This document shows, piece by piece, positions 15,166 through 23,722 of a stretch of DNA of 64,000 bases (its first letter is position 1; the number at the start of each line of letters is the position of its first letter). The position numbers and the translations under genes are program-made. The notes under the pieces are model-generated. The model worked only from the letters and a program-made list of their open reading frames with translations. It had not been told where the DNA came from and made no database searches. The stretch lies in the NCBI RefSeq assembly GCF_000718305.1, contig NZ_JOFQ01000002.1:62001-126000 (forward strand), in the 5' to 3' direction. The stretch comes from Streptomyces niger (GTDB lineage: Bacteria > Actinomycetota > Actinomycetes > Streptomycetales > Streptomycetaceae).

Positions 15166-15936
15166 ATGGCGAACGAGAGACTTCGAGGCGCGATAGTCGA
15201 GCGGGGGCTCACCTTCGAGGAAGTCGCCGAACGGCTTGGCGTAGCCAGCAAGACGGTCGAGCGCTGGGTCAGCAACTCGGACCGCAAGCCCTACCGCCGC
15301 TTCCAGTACGCGCTCGCCTCGTTGCTCCGGTACGAGATCTCGTATCTCTGGCCGGATGAGCGGACGATGGCGGAGGTGACCGCATCCGGCGGCGCTGAGC
15401 TGGTCAAGCTGTACCCCCACCGGTCGGCGGTGCCGCAAAGCCTCTGGCCGCAGCTCTACGCGAAGTCTCAGACCCACTTCGACGTGCTGGTCTACTCCGG
15501 GTTTTGGCTCACGGAAGATCCCGCGTTCCTGCGGCTGGTCAAGGAGAAGTCGGCGGCCGGCGTACCCGTCCGCTTCATGCTCGGGGACCCGGACAGTCCC
15601 GAGGTCGCGACCCGCGGTGCCGACGAGGGGATTGGCGGCGCTATGGCCAGCAAGATTCGAAATGCGCTGATGAACTACAGCTCGCTCTTCGGCCTGCCCG
15701 GCGTGGAATTCCGCCTGCACAGCACGACCCTCTACAACTCCATCTATCGGAGCGACAACGAGCTGCTCGCCAACGGTCACGTCTACGGCGTCGGCGCGTA
15801 CCTCGCGCCCGTGCTGCATCTCCAGCGGGTCCCAGGCGGGGAGCTGTTCGACACGTACGCCGAGAGCGTCGAGCGGGTGTGGGAAAGCGCCCGTCCGATC
15901 TCGTCACCCACGGATTGCGCGGAGACCCACGTATGA
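15166..15936 (+). CDS. HTH regulator with C-terminal sensor-like domain
   Basis: 256 residues. The N-terminal helix-turn-helix (residues 1-60; LTFEEVAERLGVASKTVERWV) recognises DNA. Residues 80-250 form an alpha/beta domain (FDVLVYSGFWLTEDPAFLRLVKEKSAAGVPVRFMLGD) resembling, from composition and strand order, the PLD-like/regulator C-terminal domains of AICE HTH proteins. The catalytic HKD motif is absent. The ATG has GGGGAAGGG at five bases. It is coupled by ATGA to the NUDIX gene. It probably senses cell state and controls element maintenance or immunity. Confidence 0.75.
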   Translation: MANERLRGAIVERGLTFEEVAERLGVASKTVERWVSNSDRKPYRRFQYALASLLRYEISYLWPDERTMAEVTASGGAELVKLYPHRSAVPQSLWPQLYAKSQTHFDVLVYSGFWLTEDPAFLRLVKEKSAAGVPVRFMLGDPDSPEVATRGADEGIGGAMASKIRNALMNYSSLFGLPGVEFRLHSTTLYNSIYRSDNELLANGHVYGVGAYLAPVLHLQRVPGGELFDTYAESVERVWESARPISSPTDCAETHV

Positions 15937-16406
15937 GCCGCATCGACTACTACGACGACCCAGCCGCCCCGAAGGCGAACTCTGTCGTGCCCTCAGTGAC
16001 CGCGGTCGTCCGCGACGAGGACGGGCGCTTGCTGCTCATCCACAAGACCGACAACGACCTGTGGGCCCTTCCCGGGGGCGGCCACGACATCGGTGAGTCG
16101 ATCGCTGAGACCGTCGTGCGCGAGGTGGAAGAGGAGACCGGCATCACGGTCGCTGTCGATGGCGTGAGCGGGCTCTACACCGACCCACGGCACGTCATGG
16201 CGTACGACGATGGAGAAGTCCGTCAGCAGTTCTCCATCTGCTTCCGCGCGCACCCCACGGGCGGCTCGCTGCGTACGAGCGACGAATCCAAAGAGGTCCG
16301 CTGGGTTGCCCCAGCGGACCTGGACGCTCTCGACATCCACCCTTCGATGCGGCTGCGCATCACGCACGGTCTGGATGATTCGCGGCCGGCGCCTTACATC
16401 GGCTGA
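15933..16406 (+). CDS. NUDIX hydrolase, Pif-like
   Basis: 157 residues with a full Nudix box (G-x5-E-x7-REVEEETGI, near residues 45-67). The family cleaves nucleoside diphosphates linked to a second moiety. On pSAM2 the Pif protein carries a Nudix motif and prevents transfer between cells that already hold the element; the same location next to AICE regulators suggests the same role here. ATG overlaps the preceding stop. The 3' end overlaps the convergent HD gene by 13 bases. Confidence 0.87.
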   Translation: MSRIDYYDDPAAPKANSVVPSVTAVVRDEDGRLLLIHKTDNDLWALPGGGHDIGESIAETVVREVEEETGITVAVDGVSGLYTDPRHVMAYDDGEVRQQFSICFRAHPTGGSLRTSDESKEVRWVAPADLDALDIHPSMRLRITHGLDDSRPAPYIG

Positions 16407-16960
16407 TCTGCACCAGCCATTGCCATACGCTCTTCGATCCGGGCCGTGGCCGCGTGAATCTCCGGTGCTGCCCGCTGGATGAAGCGGCCCACGATCGTGT
16501 CAGGGCCGTACCGGGACACGATCTCCTCCAGCCGATCGGCCGATGTGGTGTGGCTACCGTCCGGTGTCGTAGTCATGTCGCAGAAGATCAGCGCATCAAC
16601 GAGGTCCGGCCGCTCCAACTCGAACTCGCCCGCCAGCTCCTCCCGCAGCCCTCGCTCCTCCGCTTCCAGCAGCGCGCAGGAGTGATGGGCCACGAGCCGA
16701 ACGACTCGTTCGTCCATCCCTTCCTGATCGCGCAGGAAGCGCGCGCCGTCGAGCGGGTGGAAGCCGGTGGTGGCGATCGAGGGCGAGTACCCGATGTCGT
16801 GAAGGACTGCGGCGGCCTCCATCAACTCAGCGTCGGAGCCAAGGATCGGTCGCAGCGAGGCCGCGCGCTTCGCGACTCCAAGTGAGTGCGCCCATCGGCG
16901 CGGGAGAGGTTCGGCGAGTAGCGATTCGGAGAGCGCGTATGCCCGCTCGGTGAGTCCCAT
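16394..16960 (-). CDS. HD-domain phosphohydrolase
   Basis: 188 residues with the HD signature: His in RRWAHSLGVAKRA, HD in AAAVLHDIGYSP, paired His in AHHS and a distal Asp in FCDMTT. This is the metal-dependent phosphohydrolase fold acting on nucleotides or related phosphates. Its tail-to-tail overlap with the NUDIX gene and adjacency to the GntR repressor place it in the element's regulatory module. Substrate unknown; a partner role in nucleotide signalling or immunity is inference. Confidence 0.85.
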   Translation of the reverse strand: MGLTERAYALSESLLAEPLPRRWAHSLGVAKRAASLRPILGSDAELMEAAAVLHDIGYSPSIATTGFHPLDGARFLRDQEGMDERVVRLVAHHSCALLEAEERGLREELAGEFELERPDLVDALIFCDMTTTPDGSHTTSADRLEEIVSRYGPDTIVGRFIQRAAPEIHAATARIEERMAMAGADQPM

Positions 16961-16969
16961 GCCGCCAGC

Positions 16970-17416
16970 CTACGAATTCACCGCAGGACGCGGGAGAGCA
17001 CGCACGAAGCGCCCCTTCCCGTGCACGGCCTCCAGCAAGCCCTGCCCCTCCAGCGTCGACAGAGCCGCGCGCACGGCGGTCCGAGAGACACCGAACTCTT
17101 CACAGAGCCGCGCCTCGGACGGGAACGCGTCGCCCACCGCGAGATCTCGCTCCGCAATCAGGTCCCTCACCCGCTCCACCAAGGGGCGCCGCTCAGTACC
17201 GTCGCTGACCACCCTGCCGACACCAGGTGCCGAATGGATGAGACCTTCCTTCTGCAAGATGTCCAGGGCGCGCCGGACTGTGGTGCGCGCCACGCCGTGG
17301 TCACGCATCAGGGCGGACTCGGAAGGGAGCTCCTTGGTGATGCGCCCTTCCCTAATCTCCTTGCGGAGCGCATCCGCGATCAGCAGGTACGTACCGCGCG
17401 GGCTCGCCCCGGGCAT
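16970..17416 (-). CDS. GntR-type repressor with two winged-helix domains
   Basis: 148 residues from ATG 17416, which has GAGAGGGG at six bases; an upstream ATG at 17437 would add seven residues. Two consecutive GntR HTHs are visible: LPSESALMRDHGVARTTVRRAL (about 30-52) and FPSEARLCEEFGVSRTAVRAAL (about 100-121). No effector-binding domain follows, unlike HutC or FadR members. It probably binds paired operators or acts as an internal dimer, repressing AICE replication/transfer genes as KorSA does on pSAM2. It lies 9 bases upstream of the HD gene on the same strand. Confidence 0.87.
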   Translation of the reverse strand: MPGASPRGTYLLIADALRKEIREGRITKELPSESALMRDHGVARTTVRRALDILQKEGLIHSAPGVGRVVSDGTERRPLVERVRDLIAERDLAVGDAFPSEARLCEEFGVSRTAVRAALSTLEGQGLLEAVHGKGRFVRALPRPAVNS

Positions 17417-17565
17417 CTGGTCCCCTCTCATCCACATCGGTATCGCCCCCTAGAGTCGCACGGACGCCCGTTTGCGGTGAGCCGTGAGGAGGTCGGAGGG
17501 GGCCGGGGCTGTGTGACGAGGCCACACACTGCAGAGGACACGTGGCCCGGCAGTCTGCTGCGCAG

Positions 17566-18795
17566 TCACTCTTCCTCTTCCTCTCTCAGCTCAACCACTC
17601 GCGCGATCCTCTCCTGGATCCGCTGATCCCCTTCCATCCCTTCAGGGAGGATAGTGGTCGAAGTTATGTCAGCTATAAGGAGTTGATCCACTGTAAGACC
17701 CGACGATTTCGACAGATCTGCACCATCCAGATTCGCTCTTTCGAACTTTGCCCCTTCGAAGTTCGCATCCACCACATTCATTCCGCGCAAGTCTGCGGTT
17801 ATGAAGTTGGCGTGACGGAAGTCGCACTCCCTGAACACCCCCGATAGCTTAGCGCCAATCATAACGCAGTGAGAAAATCGCGCCCTGTATGCATAAAGCG
17901 GAGTGATCTCACTTTCGTTGAACGTAGCGTACGAGAAGTCGGCGAACTCCATCTCGACTTTATGCAACCGCCCTTCGAAGAAGTCGCAGTCCCAGAAGCG
18001 TGAATGGCTCATGTTTGCGTCCGTCGCGTCGATGCCGCTCATATCTGTGTCGATCAGCGAGCAGAGGCTGATCTCTGCGCCTTTCAGGCTCGAACCCGCC
18101 AGGTCAGCGTTCTCTAGCCGGAACCCTCTCAGGTCGGCGCCCGCAAGCTTTCGAGTTCGCAGTTGCAGTGATGTACCCGCTCGATGAACAGCATGTCCTA
18201 GGGCGCTCAGCGCCACCTGAACATCCGGCAGCACACATTCGGTGCCGTCGATTTCACCCTGTTCCTCCGTGTGTTCATGTACGAATGTTTGGAGTACCTG
18301 GGCCGCATCTTCAGCTTGATTCGGTGCGTCCTGAAGTATCTGCTTCAGGGCGAGTATTCCCCCGATGCGCACATATATTTGTGATGAGGAAAGCCGTTCC
18401 AGTGCCTTTGTGAAACGGTCAGTCACTTGGCCTCTACGGGCGAGTGCAAAGTTTCTGGCGGTATAGAGTAATGCGATGCTGGCTCCGATAGCGGCAAATG
18501 CCTGTACTCCAAATAACCTGAGCTGCCCTTGGGCGGTCACCAACTCGTCCTTACTCAGCCCCGTGAAGTCCGGCCGCACGATGATCCACCAGGACTCAGG
18601 TATGTTCGGTGGCCATATAAGTGCAGCAAAAATCGCTATGGCGAGAAGTGTGATGCGCATCGTCCATTTTTTGAATGAGCGCGCGGGGTCAAGATCTGTC
18701 ACGACGTTTTGCATAAGCTCGCGGAATACATGGCTTTGTAGTGCTTGCATGCGCGCACTCGTACGTCGTCGAGACTGCCAACGGTGTCGGTTCAT
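17566..18795 (-). CDS. Membrane-anchored pentapeptide-repeat protein
   Basis: 409 residues from ATG 18795. Two hydrophobic segments near the N-terminus (about 48-64, ITLLAIAIFAALIWPP, and 95-113, VQAFAAIGASIALLYTARNF) are followed by a helical domain (about 115-205) and a pentapeptide-repeat beta-helix (about 215-375; ADLRGFRLENADLAGSSLKGAEI). The C-terminus is acidic (REEEEE). Many pentapeptide proteins act by protein contact or DNA mimicry; proteins with this TM-plus-repeat layout recur in actinomycetes without known function. Base composition is clearly lower in GC than the AICE backbone, indicating separate acquisition. Confidence 0.8.
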   Translation of the reverse strand: MNRHRWQSRRRTSARMQALQSHVFRELMQNVVTDLDPARSFKKWTMRITLLAIAIFAALIWPPNIPESWWIIVRPDFTGLSKDELVTAQGQLRLFGVQAFAAIGASIALLYTARNFALARRGQVTDRFTKALERLSSSQIYVRIGGILALKQILQDAPNQAEDAAQVLQTFVHEHTEEQGEIDGTECVLPDVQVALSALGHAVHRAGTSLQLRTRKLAGADLRGFRLENADLAGSSLKGAEISLCSLIDTDMSGIDATDANMSHSRFWDCDFFEGRLHKVEMEFADFSYATFNESEITPLYAYRARFSHCVMIGAKLSGVFRECDFRHANFITADLRGMNVVDANFEGAKFERANLDGADLSKSSGLTVDQLLIADITSTTILPEGMEGDQRIQERIARVVELREEEEE

Positions 18796-19352
18796 GTCTC
18801 CATGAGAGCGCACACGCGCGCCGAGAGTCAGGGATTTTGATCGATCAGACGCGTCAACTGCACCTTGCCAGGGCGTCAGCCACGTCATCGGGATGAAGAA
18901 GCCGCAGGTACACGGCCCGCTTGGCCAGCCAACCTGGACGGGTGGATGTGACGGGTCGCGGGCCTCCGACGAGCCAGATATGTGCATAGAACCTTGCCGG
19001 AGCCTGTTCTGGCAGGTCAGAACAGTGAGGCCGGCCGTGAGCGGAGAGCTCTTGAAAGCTGCCGTTCCGTGCCAGTCGTAGTCTGCGGCGAGCGGCAAAG
19101 AGCAGGGGCGCGAGAGCGGCGCCGGTACAGACCCGCAGAGCCTTGGTGAGCACAACCCGTTGATGTCGCCCACGCACGCCCCGGCGTGGGCATCCTCAGC
19201 TCGCGCTCTGGCCTGGTGCAGCCGCTGAGGGGACTGCGGCGAAGCAATCCCAAGGTGCTCCCAGAGCGCGTACACCGGGGCCTAAGGGTGGGCACTGTCA
19301 GTGGGCTGACCTAACCTCAGTTCTGTTCGTACACTGACGACTTGGGGGTAGC
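18796..19352. other. Gap with no intact gene, possible gene remnants
   Basis: 557 bases between the pentapeptide gene and the restriction-modification cargo. On the minus strand two overlapping frames carry protein-like stretches without a usable start (19275 leftwards, ALWEHLGIASPQSPQRLHQA; and about 19060-18854, GWLAKRAVYLRLLHPDDVAD), as if a gene had been frameshifted. I cannot identify the parent family. No tRNA or repeat is seen. Confidence 0.3.
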
Positions 19353-20150
19353 GTGACGGCGATGATGACCTCGGCAGCGGATGTGGAACAGCTCTTCGCT
19401 ACGCAGGGCGAGGCCAGGCGCACCTTTCTGCAGTGGAAGAGCAGAAAGCCTCGCGTTGCCGAGCGTGTCATGGAGCACGTGAGTGCCACGCCCTACACGG
19501 TGAGTTCGGCACAGTTCGAGTCGTTCACCTTTGGGCACCCCCTGAAACACATCACTGCAACGGCGGCCTATAGGCAGGTAAAAATACGGGACTGGTTTCC
19601 CGAATTCGCTATGGTGCACTTGTTTCACTTCTTGCTCGAAGAAAAAGGCGACCTCTTCTCTTATGAAGAGTTCCGAGAGTTCTGCAAATTTGACGAGGCT
19701 GGAATTCTTTTCTCGCGTCAGGCGCAAGACAAGGTGCGAGATCTCGTGACACGTGAAGGGGAAGACGAAGAGGCAGCCAGGAACGCCATGGCGTGGCGAG
19801 TTGGAAACGGCTATTACTCCTTCTTGCGTGAGTTGTACCTCGTTGCGAAGCTTCGAGAGTCCGGTTTGGACGCCCGCATTCACCCTTTGGCTGACGCCTT
19901 GTTCCGGGTCGACGCGTGGTGCGGCAACGCCACAGTAGAGATGTTCGTGGCGAACGCGAACTTTAAAGAGGGTCAAACTGGCCGTAAGAAGACTCCGGCG
20001 TACTACCTTGAGGATCAGCGAGGTTTCAGTTTCGTGCGCATGCAGATGGCTCCACAGCATGGATTTGGAGTTCTTCATCTGCCGACGACTGAAGAGGTAA
20101 ATCGTTGCATAGCTGACCTGCAGAATTGTCCTGGCGCCCGCTACCTATAG
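19353..20150 (+). CDS. Unknown protein ahead of the restriction genes
   Basis: 265 residues from a GTG with GGGGG upstream. The fold is soluble, with no TM segment. Aromatic-rich helices (RDWFPEFAMVHLFHFLLEEKG) are followed by a C-terminal half with an alternating acidic and strand pattern (LFRVDAWCGNATVEMFVANANFKEG), which could be a nuclease-like core, although no clean PD-(D/E)xK triad is present. I do not recognise the family. It is co-oriented with two endonucleases and a methyltransferase and shares their reduced GC content, so a role in restriction or defence is plausible but unproven. Confidence 0.75.
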   Translation: MTAMMTSAADVEQLFATQGEARRTFLQWKSRKPRVAERVMEHVSATPYTVSSAQFESFTFGHPLKHITATAAYRQVKIRDWFPEFAMVHLFHFLLEEKGDLFSYEEFREFCKFDEAGILFSRQAQDKVRDLVTREGEDEEAARNAMAWRVGNGYYSFLRELYLVAKLRESGLDARIHPLADALFRVDAWCGNATVEMFVANANFKEGQTGRKKTPAYYLEDQRGFSFVRMQMAPQHGFGVLHLPTTEEVNRCIADLQNCPGARYL

Positions 20151-20226
20151 CATGTAAGTCATTAAACTTGGGACTCTACGGGCTTTAGCTGCACGTCGAG
20201 TGTAAATTTCTTGAGAGGGAGTATTC

Positions 20227-21096
20227 ATGCCAGCCCCGTTTGCGGCTGATCTCTGTGGATACAGAGCAGGTAAACCCAATACCAGCGACAGTAGTAAACC
20301 TGAATCCGTAGAGCTGGGGAACTGTCTCTTCGAGAAGATCGGAGTCGAAGAGGGCAAGGAGTCGGTGAAGATTGATCATATCTGGAGCCACTCCATGAGG
20401 GATGACCTCAAAGAGAAGCTCACCGCGACCGCCCCGCATCTTGTGGTGGACCGAGAGCGAGCGGCTGACGATTTTGAACAGTATGCCCATTTGAATGCTC
20501 TTAAGCAGCTAACTGCAGACGATTCACTGGAAATCTCTGCAGCATTGGAGAGGTTGCAGTCCCATCTGTCTCTGGAACATGGTCAGTGGGATGCAGAAGG
20601 TGCCCAACTGGTGCAAGAGCTCAGCCAGGCTGTAGAGCGCTCCAACGCCCGTCGACGCCCTCTACTGGACTTGCTGGGGGACGAGTCTCTTCCGAGGTTG
20701 GACATCGCCGTGCACCGGCCATCGATGCCGGAGGCTCACTCCGACATTCCGCACCTAGTTGCCGGGCTCTCCTTGAAGTGGTCTCTTAGAACAGACCGCC
20801 TGCAGGATCCTCGAACTCATGGGGCGAAGATGGCAGCACTGAGACGTGGCCGTATGCCCCACTTTGCGGCGGTCACTATGGAACCACGGCCCTACTTTTT
20901 GGCGCGGCTTGGCCAGGGCACCGGAGACCTGGACTGCGTCTACCACCTGCACCTTCCTGCTCTCGTGTCGGCTGTGGACGATTTCTACACGGGAAACAGA
21001 AGCCGGATGAAGCTACGCGATGTGTTTCATCGCATGGTGGACCAGCGTCGAATCCGAGACTATGACGACCTCGTGGAATATCTCGGCACCCTATAG
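20227..21096 (+). CDS. Type II restriction endonuclease, NgoMIV-like
   Basis: 289 residues. Blocks recalled from NgoMIV are present in order: a GNCLFEKI segment with E36, FEQYAHLNAL (83-92), RLDIAV with D159, LSLKWSLRTDR with S182 and K184, RRGRMPHF (206-213) and GTGDLDCVYH (231-240). These cover the E...D...SxK active site of the NgoMIV/Cfr10I/SgrAI group, tetrameric enzymes cutting sequences with a CCGG core; NgoMIV cuts GCCGGC. The length is close to NgoMIV (286). ATG with GAGAGGGAG seven bases upstream. Predicted substrate: unmethylated GCCGGC or a related site. Confidence 0.88.
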   Translation: MPAPFAADLCGYRAGKPNTSDSSKPESVELGNCLFEKIGVEEGKESVKIDHIWSHSMRDDLKEKLTATAPHLVVDRERAADDFEQYAHLNALKQLTADDSLEISAALERLQSHLSLEHGQWDAEGAQLVQELSQAVERSNARRRPLLDLLGDESLPRLDIAVHRPSMPEAHSDIPHLVAGLSLKWSLRTDRLQDPRTHGAKMAALRRGRMPHFAAVTMEPRPYFLARLGQGTGDLDCVYHLHLPALVSAVDDFYTGNRSRMKLRDVFHRMVDQRRIRDYDDLVEYLGTL

Positions 21097-21306
21097 CTCG
21101 GTCTGCAGTCCCAGCGCTGCCGGAAGCCCGCCGGAAGATAAGGCCAGGGCGCCTAGCCGATACAGATGCTCCGACTGAAAAGTCTGGACTCACAGTGGGC
21201 ACGCGGTCCCTTAAGCGGCCTTTGAGTCGGTATACGTCTTGGCGGTCACTTTGACGAGCGAGTAAAGATCTGGCGCCGGGATGGCGGGCGCTCGTAAGGT
21301 TAGGCG

Positions 21307-22314
21307 GTGACCCAAGACTTTTCCCTGTTCGACTTGGAATCCCTTCAGCCGGCCTCGCGCGGTGTGAGTAGCGATCCGGGCGTGGAAGCCGTCCGGGCGT
21401 GGTTCGTTGGCCAGAAGGATTATGTCAACCGTTTCGCTCAGGCGTTCCGCAAGTCCATTGACGAGGTCCTGGATGGGCAACGCACAGGTCGATATGACTT
21501 GTACGTTAAGGAGGGGGATGGGCGAGTCGAAAAGACCGAGAAGACGTATCTCGGAACCAAGGTCGAGATTGTCGTGCGCGCTGAATTTGACCTCGGCTAC
21601 GGCTCGCCGATGGACTACATGATCGCTGGTCAGCACGTGGATGCCAAGTGGACCATGGGAAAAACGTGGACAATCCCCAAGGAGGCAATGGGGCACATCT
21701 GTCTGGTAATGCGGGCGGACGACCGCACGAGAGAATTCCAGGTAGGACTGCTGCGGATCACGGAGGAGGTGCTCAATGTCGGGCTCAACGGAGATGAGAA
21801 GCGTGGTACTTCCGCGGCAAGTCGAGCTGGTATCAGTTGGATTGTCAAGGATGGGAAGTTGCCTGCCAACTTTCTGCTCAACTTGAAAAATGAGTCACCT
21901 GAAAAGATCCAGGCCATTTTCCGCGCGTCGGACGAATACCGAGGGTCCGGGAACGGGGGCCAGCTGCGCGTCAACGAGCTCTTCCGTCAAGTCCCCGGAC
22001 AACTCGTCGATCGGACCACAGTGGTAACTGTTGCCACGCAACATGACAGCCCTAAGCGAGTCCGCGACGCACGCAAGCACCTTCGTCCCGAAGGCATCGT
22101 GGTTCTGGGGCATACACGGCCTGCCCCGCGGATCGCTGAGGCGCTGGGCTTGCCCATCCCGGAGAGGGGCTTTTGGGTATCCGCCAGGCTGGCCGTGGTG
22201 CCGGAAGGTGATGCCCGTCCGTCAGAGGTGATCAACGGGGTTCGCTATGGCATCTGGCGACAGGGGGACGCTCCGATTGAGGCCCCGATAGTCAGTAAGG
22301 AATCGGACGAGTAG
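21307..22314 (+). CDS. Type IIE restriction endonuclease, NaeI-like
   Basis: 335 residues. It aligns by eye along its length with NaeI: DGQRTGRY (56-63), KTEKTYLGTKVEI (76-88), MDYMIAGQHVDAKW with D103, D112 and K114 of the catalytic D...DxK, IPKEAMGHICL (123-133), RVNELFRQVPG, RTTVVTVATQ and HLRPEGIVVLG in the C-terminal DNA-binding domain. NaeI cuts GCCGGC and needs a second effector site. The residue matching NaeI Leu43, whose change to Lys gives topoisomerase activity, is Val54 here. GTG start with AAGG upstream. It lies between the NgoMIV-like gene and the methyltransferase gene. Confidence 0.9.
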   Translation: MTQDFSLFDLESLQPASRGVSSDPGVEAVRAWFVGQKDYVNRFAQAFRKSIDEVLDGQRTGRYDLYVKEGDGRVEKTEKTYLGTKVEIVVRAEFDLGYGSPMDYMIAGQHVDAKWTMGKTWTIPKEAMGHICLVMRADDRTREFQVGLLRITEEVLNVGLNGDEKRGTSAASRAGISWIVKDGKLPANFLLNLKNESPEKIQAIFRASDEYRGSGNGGQLRVNELFRQVPGQLVDRTTVVTVATQHDSPKRVRDARKHLRPEGIVVLGHTRPAPRIAEALGLPIPERGFWVSARLAVVPEGDARPSEVINGVRYGIWRQGDAPIEAPIVSKESDE

Positions 22315-22397
22315 CCGATCATCCGACGCTAGGCAGCATCGCTGTCGGTGGTCCACGGTACGCTGTCGGGTCGCTGCCGAGCTCAGGCAGGAGGCGT

Positions 22398-23573
22398 GTG
22401 GCCGAGCGCATGAAACCTGTGGCGGCGGCAGCCCATGACGACTCACCAGGAGATCAAGTGCAGCCCGTGCAGATTGTGGACCTGTTCGCTGGCCCCGGCG
22501 GACTCGACGTGGCGGCGGAGAAGCTTGGTATCGCCACGGCGGGCGTGGAATGGGACGCCGCAGCCTGTACGACACGTCGCGCTGCTGGCCTGGTGACAGT
22601 GGAAGGGGACGTACGTGCCTACGGGCCGTCCGACTTCCCCGACGCCGACGTGCTTGCCGGCGGCCCTCCCTGCCAGACCTTCACTGTTGCTGGCAGCGGG
22701 GCAGGCCGCAGGGCGCTCGATGACGTACTGAGCTACGTCAAGCGCATGGTTGCCCGAGAGGGCCGTGAAGAGATCGCTGCGGAACTCCTGGAGATGGAGG
22801 ACGAGCGGACTGGGCTGGTGCTGGAGCCCCTCCGCTGGGCGCTCGAAGCGATCGACGATCACGAGAAGCCATATCGGGCAATTGTCCTTGAGCAGGTTCC
22901 GGCGGTGCTTCCGGTGTGGGAATCCTATGCCGAGGCGTTGCGAGGTGAGGGATATTCCGTGGCCTGCGGGCTGCTGCGCACCGAAGCATATGGGGTTCCG
23001 CAGACCCGTAAAAGAGCCGTGCTGATCGCGCGCCTGGGCGAAGAAGAAGTGGCCCTCCCGGTACCCACGCATCGAACCTACCGAAAAGGCGTTCCGCGCG
23101 AGGACGGGGACGCCAGCCTGCTGCCGTGGAGGACCATGGCCGATGCTCTCAATCGCCCGTCGGATTTTCACGTGATCTCTAACTATGGAACGGGAGGGGA
23201 TCCCAAGCTTCGCGGCCGACGTTCTTCCTGGCATCCGTCGGCTACGGTCACCGGAAAAATCTCTCGTAATCGCGTTGTCTCTACAGACGGTACTGAGTTG
23301 CCTCGTTTCACTCACTCGGAAGCGGGCTGTCTCCAGACATTCCCCGCCGATTACCCGTGGTCAGGTACCGACGTGGGTCAGCAGATCGGAAATGCCGTTC
23401 CCCCTCGTCTGGCCATGCACGTCCTCAGCGCTGCATTCGGGTGGGAGCCGCCTTCGGAGGCTGCGTTGCAGGGACTCACCACTTGGGGTGTCCGTGAGGC
23501 CGAAGAGTCAAGCAACCGAGACGACGTACCTGACGAGGTGGACGTATCTGCCGAGGTAGCGGAGTACGTCTAG
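22398..23573 (+). CDS. C5-cytosine DNA methyltransferase of the R-M locus
   Basis: 391 residues with canonical C5 motifs: I (VDLFAGPGGLDVAAEKLG), IV (GGPPCQTF with the catalytic Cys), VI (VLEQVPAVL, Glu present), VIII (YGVPQTRKRAVLIA), a target-recognition region (about 220-300) and IX/X (QQIGNAVPPRLA). It transfers methyl groups from SAM to cytosine C5. Being the only methyltransferase beside the two endonucleases, it probably protects the site cut by both, GCCGGC by homology. GTG start has GGAGG three bases upstream; an ATG at 22410 is an alternative. Same strand and order as the endonucleases. Confidence 0.93.
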   Translation: MAERMKPVAAAAHDDSPGDQVQPVQIVDLFAGPGGLDVAAEKLGIATAGVEWDAAACTTRRAAGLVTVEGDVRAYGPSDFPDADVLAGGPPCQTFTVAGSGAGRRALDDVLSYVKRMVAREGREEIAAELLEMEDERTGLVLEPLRWALEAIDDHEKPYRAIVLEQVPAVLPVWESYAEALRGEGYSVACGLLRTEAYGVPQTRKRAVLIARLGEEEVALPVPTHRTYRKGVPREDGDASLLPWRTMADALNRPSDFHVISNYGTGGDPKLRGRRSSWHPSATVTGKISRNRVVSTDGTELPRFTHSEAGCLQTFPADYPWSGTDVGQQIGNAVPPRLAMHVLSAAFGWEPPSEAALQGLTTWGVREAEESSNRDDVPDEVDVSAEVAEYV

Positions 23574-23722
23574 CCTCCTTTCGAGCCGCGGTCCCGGACA
23601 GGTACCTGACGGCAGCGCTTGACGGCAACGAGCGTGTACATCGCCGTACTGCCAGGCCCGAGTGAAGAGCCCTCTGGCCAAGGGGGGCGCCGGGACACTG
23701 CTCTCTGATCTGCAGAAGAAGA
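23574..23722. other. Element end, no gene
   Basis: 149 bases between the methyltransferase stop and the right att repeat. I see no open frame of merit and no strong hairpin; it holds the right-arm DNA where Int/Xis arm sites would be expected. Confidence 0.4.

Noticed and set aside
18796..19352. A coding gene on the minus strand upstream of the pentapeptide gene
   Set aside because: Protein-like stretches fall in two different frames without a start or ribosome site; recorded only as possible remnants.
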